A stretch of 64,000 nucleotides of DNA. Source: Tetrapyrgos nigripes (Eukaryota > Basidiomycota > Agaricomycetes > Agaricales > Campanellaceae). Positions 54,384 through 64,000 of the stretch are shown here, one piece after another. Both the position numbers and the translations under genes were made by a program. Location of the stretch: positions 124,001-188,000 of the forward strand of contig JAACJM010000148.1 in NCBI GenBank assembly GCA_013368315.1, read 5' to 3'. Every line of letters starts with the position of its first letter. Positions within the stretch are counted from its first letter, which is position 1. The notes beneath the pieces are model-generated. The model did not search any database. It was not told the DNA's origin and was given only the letters and a program-made list of their open reading frames with translations.

Positions 54384-57300
54384 ATGTCAGAATACAATAT
54401 TCCATTGGAGGAGCCAACAAGAGGTCCAGCTACAGATGTAGTATGTAACCACTGCAATCACTTACTTAACATATCTAATTTAATTATTGTAGGGGGCAGA
54501 CAGAACACTTACTCCGTCTACACTCAGCTACCATGAAGATGAGGCTGCAGAGCTTGAGGTGGCCATTAAAAACATGTCCTTGGAACAATCTAATGCAGAG
54601 GTATGTAAATATCTAGTTGAGGAACTCTCAGCATACTCACAGTTGGATGATAGGCAACTGAAGACAGCTCTGTTAATGACACACCTATTGACATGGAGCA
54701 GAAGGTTATGACTGGCTTGGACTCCTTGATAAAGGTGTGTTCCAGTTGGCTTTAGGATTGATTGTAGGCCAACTGACTCAATCTGAATGGGTTCAGGAGT
54801 TGAACAATTCTGCAGTGGAGCAGTTAAAGCATTTCCAAGAGTCTGGAGACTGTGCTGCAATTGATGATGCAGTGCAACTCTTTGGGGAAGCTGTCAATCT
54901 CACTCCTGAAAGCCATGCTTCCAAAGCTGCCTTGCTCACCAACCTGGGGGGAGCATTCCAGCATCGATTTGAACGTCTTGGAGAGCTGGGGGACATCAAG
55001 GATGCAATTCAGGTCAGGCAACAGGCTGTTGATCTCACTCCTGACAGCCATGCTGACAAAGCATCCTGGCTAAGCAACCTTGGGGGAGCACTCCAGCGTC
55101 GATTTGAGCGTATTGGAGAGCTCGGGGGACATCAAGGATGCAATACAGGTTGGGCAACAGGCTGTTGATCTCACTCCTGATGGCCATGCTCACAAAGCAG
55201 CCTTGCTCAACAACCTGGGGGGAGCACTCCAGCGTCGATTTGAGCGTCTCGGAGAGCTTGGGGACATTGAGGATGCCATTCGGGTCATGCGACAGGCTGT
55301 TGATCTCACTCCTGACAGCCATGCTGACAAAGCATCCTTCCTCAACAACCTCGGGAATGCCTTCCAGTGTCGGTTTCAGTATCTTGGGGAACTGGGGGAC
55401 ATTGAGAATGCAATTCAGGTCAAGCAAGAGGCTGTCAATCTCACTTCTGATGGCCATGCTGACAAAGCATCCTTCCTCAACAACCTCGGGAATGCTATCC
55501 AGTGTCGGTTTGAGTGTCTCGGGGAGCTGGGGGACATCGAGAATGCAATTTTGGTCACACAACAGGCTGTCTAACCTAACTCCTGATGGCCATGCTAAAA
55601 AAGCATCCTTCCTCAACAACCTTGGGAATGCTATCCAGTGTCGATTTCAGTGTGTTGGGGAGCTGGGGGACATTGAGAATGCAATTCGGGTCAAGCAAGA
55701 GGCTGTCAATCTAACTCCTGATGGCTATGCTGACAAAGCAGCCAAGCTCAACAACCTGGGGGGAGCACTCCAGTGTCGATTTGAGCGTCTTGGAGAGCTG
55801 GGGGACATTGAGGATGCAATTCGGGTCTTGCAACAGGCTGTTGATCTAACTCCTGATGGCCATGCTGACAAAGCAGCCAGGCTGAACAACCTGGGGGAGC
55901 ACTTCAGGGTCGATTTGAGCATATTGGAGAGCTGGGGGACATCAAGAATGTCATTTCAACTTTCCAGCAATCCACAAAAAATACATGTGGCCCTCCTTCA
56001 ATCCGATACCATGCTGCTTGTAAATGGGCAACCCTATCTTCAGCTTACCAGGACTCTTCCTCAGCACTTGATGCATATAAAGTGGTTTTGGAGATTATTC
56101 CACAGCTCATTTGGCCTGGACAGACTGTACATCAGCGTTATGAAGAATTGCCCAAAATTGTTCAGACCATCAATGCTGCTGTTGCAACTGCCATTTCTGC
56201 TGAGAATCTCACCCAAGCAGTTGAGTGGTTGGAGGAAGGTCGTGGCATAGTCTGGGGCCAGATACTCCAGTTGCGATTGTCATTGGATAATCTTCGTGAT
56301 TGGCACTCATCGCTTGCTCAGAATCTGGAGAGGATTTCTACAGCGCTACAAAATGCTGGACATCCACACACTCTGACACCATCAATAATCCAAATACACA
56401 TACAGACATGACTGGGAAGCAAGAAGCACAGCAGCATACTCAATTGGCAGCTGAGTATGAAGCACTCATTGCAGTAGTCAGGAAGTTGAATGGGTTTGAT
56501 AGTTTCTTGAAGCCTAAGAAACTGTCTGCTCTTACTCCTGCTGCTGTGAATGGCCCTGTCATCATCATAAATGTCGACCAGTCTCGTTGTGATGCACTTG
56601 TTCTTTCTTCTTCACACAGTACTATCCACATTCCTCTCCCTGACTTTTCATCCAAGCAAGCTGAAGAGATGTATTCAGAAATGATTTCATCACTTCAGGA
56701 CAGCGGTGTCAGAGTTGATTGTGCTGAAGAACAATTCAGTGTAATGCAACAGGCAGAGATGGGTCATGATCAACTTAAATCAATTTTGGCCAGGCTATGG
56801 TCCACTGTGGTACAACCCATTTTCTCAGAAATTGAAGATGTGGTAAGTCTTCATGTTGGTTCAATTGATTAGATACTTACCTCAAGATAGCTACATGACT
56901 CTGCAGAAGGTTGCCTTCCTCATATTACATGGTGTGTGACAGGGGCTCTGGCCCTTCTCCCTCTTCATGCTGCTGGTATCTATGGTTCCAAAGATCCTTC
57001 AGACGACATTAACCTCTCTGACTTTGCGGTCTCTTCATATACTACAACATTGAGTGCAATGCTCAAGTCTGGTCATAAACCCCACCAGCGGGATCCAAGA
57101 GACAAACCCAAAGTTCTTATTGTCTCTCAACCTGACACCAAGGAAGAGGCAAGGATTATCCAGACCTACACATCACCTGAGCATAGCTGCCATCTCACTT
57201 GTGAAGAAGCAGTTGTTGAAACTGTCAAGAGGGAAATGGGCAAGTATGAGATTGTCCATCTCGCTTGCCATGGAATTCAAGATTCAAAAAACCCCCTTGA

Positions 57301-57697
57301 TAGTGCATTCACTCTTTATGATGGAAGACTCAAGCTCCATGATCTGATGGGCTTATCCCTTGAGAATGTGGAACTTGCATTTCTCTCCGCATGTCAGATA
57401 GTGGCAGGCAATGAGAAACTCCCTGAAGAAAGGGTCAATCTTGTGGCTGGTATGCTTGCCGTGGGTTATCCGAGTGTCATCACTACCATGTGGTCAATTG
57501 GGGACAAAGACACACCGGTACCTGTAGTGGCTGATAAAGTCTATGAAAGTCTCTTGGGGCATCGCAATGAACTGGAGACTCGGAACCTGAGACAGAGTGC
57601 AGCATATGCACTTCATGCAGCTGTCAAACATTTGCGAAAGGAGGTCGGTGAGATGCAATTCATAAAGTGGGTTCCATTTGTCCATTATGGAGTTTAG
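54384..57697 (+). pseudogene. TPR-CHAT (caspase-like) gene with several frameshifts
   Basis: CHAT domains are caspase-fold cysteine proteases, here fused to TPRs as in many Agaricomycete genes thought to act in regulated cell death. Two short 5' exons start MSEYNIPLEEPTRG (54384) and GADRTLTPSTLSY. The TPR region (54.8-55.95 kb) has about eight 42-residue repeats of the form LNNLG-x-A-x-Q-x-RFE-x-LGELGDI-x-AI-x-V-x-Q-x-AV-x-LTPD-x-HADKA. Frame changes occur in a G run at 55124-55128, near 55569, in a G run at 55893-55897 and near 56370. After LPKIVQTINAAVATAISAEN and EWLEEGRGIVWGQ, the CHAT part starts near 56400 and has one intron (about 56843-56906). The catalytic His is in VHLACHGIQDS and the Cys in AFLSACQIVAG, followed by GYPSVITTMWSIGD and AAVKHLRKE. 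Active-site residues are intact. Since three breaks lie at or near homopolymers, assembly error is an alternative to true decay. Confidence 0.8.
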
Positions 57698-60600
57698 TGG
57701 TGCGTTCTTTTGTCAGCTTTTGAAGACTGCTCTGTCCTAAAACCCGGCTTTAGGTTATTTTCTGTGTCCAATAATTCTGGAATTGAAGAAATGACAGTTC
57801 TTTTTTACCCTCAAGGTACAATGCAGTTTTGTCTCATCCTATAAATTTCAATAGGAAAAAAAACTATGTATGTCTGAGAATAGTTCGTTAGTGAGCCTGG
57901 TTGCTTTTAGGTGTTGTTCTACTTACTGTTTGTGAATATATCAAGTTTGTCTCTGCAGATTGTTTGTGAAGTCTCAGAATCAGAGGTCTCCAACTCCATA
58001 AGGAGGAGGGACTTGCAGAATTCAAATGACACTGATCAGTTGTTTTTCTCCCTTTTGGAAGTTTCTTTCCACATTGCGAGTCATGCGAACAGCATAGTCA
58101 TCTGCCAGTAATCATGTGGTCCACATTTTCAAATTCATAGTCTGCTGTTTTCTCAACTGCCATCTCGTTGACGTCTTCAATCACTATGGAGCATCACCTT
58201 CGTACAGTAGCCGCAAATACGCCTACATTCCTTGAGTATCCTGTACAGAGTACAACTCAACTATTGCTGTGTTCCGAACCTGTTGATGATCAGTCTACTG
58301 GAGTTGAAACTCGCGCAAAGAAAAAAAATGAAAATGGCCACTTGATTGTGATTTCCAAATTTGTGACTTTTGTACATTAGTTTCCCAACTATTTTTCTCC
58401 TATATAACCACTTTCTTGTCCTTGTACAACACCTTATCCTTGTTCAGTATTCTCAAAATATCTTTGTACAATAGTATCACTAAGTTGTATCAATATAGTA
58501 CCTTTTTCTCAACAAATGGAGTTGGGGATGCCATGACCAGCGGCCCTAAGCATAAGTAACAGGAAAACAGAGCATAAGATCTGGAAGTAGCCTTCACACT
58601 CAGTGCTCAGAAATGCACTGCCACTGACTGATGCTCAAGCTTACATGAACGCTGTTTTGAACCTTTTTTTAATGCCAATCTAAGAGTGAAAACACTTACT
58701 GGAAAGGAACGGCAGCCTCAGTAACAAAGTTACTAAAACTTATGCTAGTCAATATTGTAGTCTTTCCATCTAGCTTTGTTGTAACTGTAGTAGTGAGTAC
58801 GGGGGTTGACATGGTAAATGAAATAATTTGGTTGCTGAGATCAGCATCAGCACTAGTAATAGTGTTTCTGATTGTGGCAGAGGAGGTAGCATCTCTAATA
58901 TCAAGGATTGAATCAGATGTAGTCCCTTCTTAAAGCCGTACTTAGAGATTTTCACTTACCTTGTCAATGACATTCTAGAATTCCACGTTGTTCGACCTTG
59001 AAATTTCCAGAAAGGTCACCTCAAGTAGAATGGAAAGACTCACTTTGATATCACAATCCTTGGCTTCGAGTTTGGTAGAGTATAGTAATCCCACTTTCAA
59101 AGTGGATAATAGAGAGGGGTTGGGGTGTCTGACTGGGACGAACAGGGAGAAATCTTGTCATCGTTCAATCGGGTGTCTTCATATAAGAGACAGGCTTAAT
59201 TATGCTAATGGTCGCCATTGGGAGACCTCGGATGATCAATCACAAGTAGATGCCACGATCTGAAAACTCAGTATTTATTCTTTCTCTGTTCTATCTGATT
59301 GCGAGTCATAACAGCGCTGCTGGTAGAATTGGTGCGCAGTACCTACCTCACTGATAATCACATCATCCAGCTGTGATCAGACCAGTCCTTGGAGATATCT
59401 GGGCCATCATGATAGTTTGATGTCCCATTAGCTCTCCTGAGGCATGAGTTGGACTCAAAGTTAGGGTTAACCCTGAGATGTGTGCTGGACAAGGGCAAGG
59501 CAGGTCTTTGGAATCCTGATGCGGTATCTTGCCCTTTTGTCACTGTCCAGTCCATAGCATAGATATGCTGTACTGTATAATACAGCAATGACTGATGTGC
59601 CTGTCTGCAGAACATGCAGTAGTCACTTGTGAGGCAAGCACTCCAGAGTGCTGGATATTACTCAGACATTGCTGGATCTGCATCCATCAGGATGCTTTCC
59701 AGCTACATCCAGTAAGATATGCAGCATTGTTTGGTAAGTCTTCTTTCCATCCACAATTTGCTCACCAGCGCCTCATGTTGATGCTCATCATTAATCGGTG
59801 TTGATAAATACTTACATGGAATGTCGGTCAGGATCTTGCAATCCAGGATTTAGCCCTCCAGTGGGATCCACCATGAAATTCTTTTGCCAAATGGGAATTT
59901 CCTTCTAATCCACTGGCAGCCATGCGCTGCGGTGCCACTTCCTCATATGGCCATATTCTACACTTTTATAAAAACCATGGTTCCATGACTATGATAGTAT
60001 GAGGCTTACATATCCCCCATGGACAGCGACCTGCCCATCTCCAGCATGGGTAGCTTGTGTCTCTCTACAGAAAATGCTGTTGGTAGCATCGCGTCAGGAC
60101 TCGGCAGTCGCATCAATCGGAATTCAGGGCTGGGCACAGCCATTTTGGGCTTATGTGTTTGCATATCATATACATACAGATACATTAAGTACTTAAGTAT
60201 GCCATGCACTCTTGATTGGGTCCAATTTACACGAATGGTTATATCAAACCTGAATTGCCCGATTAGGTGGGTTGCGTCATTTGCCATGGTTTATATCATT
60301 TGGTGCACACCTATACACGAGAACAAGTGATGTAGTTGTTGAGTGTGTTTTTAAGAGAATAAAAGGCTTATGTGTCCCCCCCCCCTTCCAAATGATTTCT
60401 GGGCACCAAATGAGAATTTGCAGTGAATGAGGGGCAATTGTGGCTGAAAGGTAATCATGTGTTATAAATTCTGGAGCATGTAGGATCTATACCACCATAT
60501 TTACCTTACTTAAAATTGCTTCCTGGCTGACATATGGATGAAGATAAGTAGTGCCAACTGGTTGCATTCATAATGCTTGTCATTAATTCGACATTCACAC

Positions 60601-62760
60601 ACTTTTGTCAATACTATCTGGCCTGAACTAATAAGATCACCGCCAGAGTCCAAAAATAAGAACTGGATATACATATAGACTTGACTTTTAATCTTTGAGC
60701 GAAGTGTTAATGTAACCCGGGAAGTCTAGCATGTGATGTATATGTTTGAACATTCGGATGAAGCACTTTATTGAAGTTTCTGCATCACAATCGCTTTTGT
60801 GAGTCTATGAGTCCCAAATATTAACAGAATCACTGGATCATCTTATATTATTATTTAATACCATACTTGGAACATTTATTTATATTTTGACAATTTTTTA
60901 AATTACCGAATGGTACTTCTAATCCAAGATGAATGTCCCAGATTGACCATTTTCTGAGATTTTTGTGTCATCGTGCAGATATCTCTCGCAGAGTAAATTA
61001 CAGCACCCCCAAAAATATTCAGCGTGTACTGATACATATCCAAAGACTCTACCAAACTTCTCTGAGGTCAAGATTGCTTTGGTTGATACACTACGAGTCG
61101 AAGCAAAGACCGAGATGGCGCACTAAGCGCCCACAAAATGCGTGGGAATCTATCATGAGGTGTACGACTTTTATTCGACTTTCATTCTCTTTGGACATTT
61201 ACTATGCTTCCGAAGTTGCTTATGCTCTGAGTGATACTATAAATCAATAATGTATCAACAACTGCCTCGAATAGTGGATCGAGCACATGAGTGTGCGTGG
61301 TACAACAATGGTGGAGCTCTGTAAGACTGAATTGACTGTAATTAGATCCTAATCTGTAAGATCAAAAGTCTGTAAGACCCGAAAATGACCGTAATTAGAC
61401 TGTAATTCAACACAGTTCCAAACTTGGACGACAATGTGTCATCATTGCAGTCGTCCAACTGGATCTAGCAGGCTTGCTGGATACTCAGATGAATTTTGTG
61501 GCGTGTGAAGTTTGCGTGGAAAGACCAAGCTCCTTCGGCCAAGCATCCAGCGGAATATCCAGATCAAATATACAGTACAATATTCAGCAAATATTGCAGA
61601 AGATGGTGATTGTCCAGCAGGCCTGATATGCTTGCTGGATACCATGCTGGACCGCTCCCAACTTCCCATTGGTAATCTGCCACTAATCACAGGAATGGAC
61701 GGCTACAAGATCTTTTTTTTCCATGTCAGGCCACTGGTTATCCAGGTACTTTCTCGGCTTTGTTAAAAGGCCTCTCAAGTGTCGAACAAGAATACAGACA
61801 CCCATTTATCACCACTAATGGCACCGGCGCCATAAATATATACTCAAATCATTATCACACTTATTATATTTTATGTTTTGCCGTATGTTTCAGTGTGGTT
61901 CTGGTTTCGGACAGCATAGCATACAGTATACTAATACGACAGAGCCAAACGTGAAGGCAAATCGAAAGGTTAGGAATCTAGGATTGATGATCCAGAACCC
62001 ATCCTCGGGAAACTCTCATACATCCAAAGAAATGAACTGATCCTAGGTTTTCATGGGATTTCCAGTCCAGTGGAGAGAATCCCGCCTTGAAGACATCAAA
62101 TCCAAGGGACGATGTCCAAGGCCTAAGCTCATCATTGTGGATAATGAGGAGCATGCTGTTCAGCGTGGAGCACACTTGTGGTAATGGCCGGAGATTAATA
62201 TAACACAATATCCAGTCCAGTATACATAGGAATCTATGCCTTTAGAGGCCACAGTAACTACTGCATGTTCTGCAGCCAGGCACAGCCAGTAGCACTGTAA
62301 ATGCTGCAGAATTTCTACACCATGTTGTGCACTGTCAGTGGAGCACACAGTCACAAACGTACCGTTACGAAATGATTGTTTCTTTCTTCCTCTACCACGT
62401 CTGTCTCAGTTCTCTCAACTCTCCCTGCCGTTTACGACTCTAGCCACCAAACTCCTTTACAAGCCGAGCGAGATGGAAGATGGACGTGAAACAAATAACT
62501 CAAGCCCAAACAAGCCATAAAGAGAAGAACCCACGCATCATCGACATTTCGGACGAGGAGAGGCCAGGTTGACCCCTACCTAGTTTTCCGTCCGAGCTGT
62601 AGATTCAGATTTTGCGGTATGCATGTGTGGGGATGATACCTGCTATTATACTAAGTCCCACTATGACCATTGTGGGTTCCCCCATTAATTTAGAGAGTGT
62701 CTGTTAGCCTGAGCAAGCGCGAGGTGCATCGCCAAAGAGACTAGAACTTGTCAGCAGAAT
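57698..62760. other. Gene-poor stretch
   Basis: No supported gene. A 40-bp motif around ctgcagaacatgcagtagt occurs at about 59606-59640 and inverted at about 62250-62285, marking repeat remnants. Pseudo-coding fragments such as PAGLICLLDTMLDRSQLP (61615-61670) occur next to repeated gcttgctggatac. A C10 run lies at about 60378-60388. Confidence 0.4.
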
Positions 62761-62768
62761 AAATTGCA

Positions 62769-63769
62769 TCATCCTTTGTTCAAGCACTTTCTGATGTCGG
62801 GCCCCAACTGCCTTTCGATTCCTGGTAAGGTTTCACCTTCAAAGCTCCGAACATTGATGGAAAGGACGGTGGTTGCTGCCAGCTCTGAACAAAGAATGGT
62901 GGCAGACCACATGTATGGAGAGTCACCGTTGGGTATGAAGGAAGGAGGGGTTGTGAAGACGCACGACATTTTACTCGTTTTCATCCTGAGACGAGGTACC
63001 CGTGGTCTCGTGCATAGAAGTATATCCGTGCCCTGTTGTTGTTCGTGTTCGTGTGAGGGAGGCGAAGAGGAAGAATCCAGATATATAGTAGCGAACAGAG
63101 TACAGGGTCGGGGTGGTTGCACCCAAAGGCGTAGCAGACAAAACAGAGGATGACGAGGTCCCAAACGTATGCGTTGAACCCATACTTACTGATACCCAAA
63201 ACTCTCTCGTTAAACCATTCTTGTTCGACTAGTATAACGTTTTGAACGGCACTAGATTGTTGTAATTGAAGCCGGCCCTCAAGTAAGAAACAAACGTGTT
63301 GACGTCATTTGCGCGCCTTCTTTTGCAGCGAGACGTTGGCCAATTCTTATGTGAGTTGTGTCTTTGTCTGCTCTTTCCGACTGTCCTTCCACTTCATCTT
63401 CCTCTCTACACCCACACGTGTCCAATCCGCATACGCAGTTACACTCAGAACCACCCACCCCATTAGCAACTCTTCCGCATATCTCTTCGTTCGTGTCTCC
63501 TGCTGCTTCTTCTGCTTATAGGAAGGAGGAGGTTGGGTAGCCGCATCAACTTCGTCAAGTCTTCTCCTAATCCAACCATGGTGTACGAATGATTTGAGGG
63601 TTGTCTTCTTGCGGATATTGGGCAAGAATGGGATGAAAGGGCGAGAACTGGTGAGGGTCTTCAGAGTCTTTTTGGTTGTATTTTCCTTGTCTCTTCTTAC
63701 CCTTTCGTCTTCGTTCTCTTTCTTTTTACCTTCGGACGTTTTGGTGTTTGGTCCTTGCGTTTCCTCCAT
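62769..63769 (-). CDS. Possible multi-exon hypothetical protein with membrane segments
   Basis: A minus-strand frame opens at the ATG ending 63769 with 140 codons: a Lys/Glu-rich start (GKKKENEDERVRRDKENTTK), a basic middle and LLMGWVVLSVTAYADW. A downstream frame (62981-63199) contains VWDLVILCFVCYAFGCNHPD and LLYIWILPLRLP, hydrophobic enough for a membrane span, and a third (62769-62960) has composition typical of coding DNA. Intron boundaries linking them were not established. No family is recognised. Confidence 0.3.
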
Positions 63770-63839
63770 CTTTTCTCCCTTCCATTATCTAGTCTATACC
63801 CATCCCTCTACCCAACCCATTGCCTACTGATATCCTGTT

Positions 63840-64000
63840 CTCCCTCATATCCGTTTCCTGTTTCCCATTTCCTCGTTTCTTTTCATTTCGTTTCATTCCC
63901 GTTTTCTTTTTCCCTTTTCCTCTATGCTGCCGTTTCCTTATTCTTCCTTCTATCTTCTATTATTCTCAATATTGTTCTCATCATTCTCGTTTGTCTATGG
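63840..64000. other. Pyrimidine-rich right edge
   Basis: C/T-rich sequence with repeats of tttcc and ttcttttt-like runs, consistent with a promoter or an intergenic tract. No gene seen. Confidence 0.4.

Noticed and set aside
55035..55619. Minus-strand open frame of 194 codons in the TPR region
   Set aside because: Antisense shadow of the 42-residue repeats; the plus strand carries the recognisable TPR and CHAT motifs.
1..64000. tRNA, rRNA or other structured RNA genes
   Set aside because: I saw no convincing cloverleaf or rRNA core sequence while reading, but a covariance-model scan was not possible, so small RNA genes could be missed.

Overview
The window looks like an accessory, transposon-rich stretch of a filamentous basidiomycete (Agaricomycete-type) nuclear genome. 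Genes are broken by many short GT-AG introns of about 45-110 nt and lie on both strands without operons. The protein families fit such fungi: a DUF6533 membrane protein, HET, NACHT-ankyrin and TPR-CHAT proteins, a short-chain dehydrogenase and MCM10. All calls rest on reading the sequence; no database search was run.

Layout. 1-2 kb: DUF6533 membrane protein, running off the left edge. 3-15 kb: degenerate mobile DNA, including a hAT transposase relic, a 1,878-bp foldback-type element with 11-bp minisatellite arrays and a clear target-site duplication, a broken HET gene and MITE-like palindromic sequence. 16.9-24.7 kb: a direct tandem duplication of a two-gene block, made of a secreted precursor with Lys-Arg-separated repeats (Kex2-processed type) plus the DNA replication factor MCM10. 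The right-hand MCM10 copy is complete (704 codons, all exon phases agree); the left-hand one is truncated and frameshifted. 25.3-28.9 kb: a large intron-less gene of unrecognised function and a small one-TM protein gene. 29.2-32.0 kb: two mobile insertions, one carrying an apparently intact spliced gene of unknown function. 33.2-34.5 kb: a seven-exon SDR gene. 36.7 kb: a hAT-type MITE with an 8-bp target duplication. 39.7-42.6 kb: a NACHT-ankyrin gene with a frameshift and a stop codon. 46.5-49.7 kb: a second, direct copy of the 25.9-32.0 kb block in which the large gene is ruined but the small TM gene is intact and both mobile insertions are absent. 54.4-57.7 kb: a TPR-CHAT gene with an intact His/Cys dyad but several frameshifts. 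57.7-64 kb: mostly gene-poor.

Two themes stand out. First, three protein families used for non-self recognition and regulated cell death in fungi (HET, NACHT-ANK, TPR-CHAT) occur within about 47 kb, and all three are disrupted. Second, two independent duplications give internal controls: they provide empty sites for two transposon insertions, show a paralogue pair of introns differing in GT versus GC donor, and present two divergent copies of a putative Kex2-processed peptide precursor. The gene-bearing inverted-repeat element at 29.2-31.4 kb and the tandem peptide precursors at 17-22 kb are the best candidates for something undescribed.
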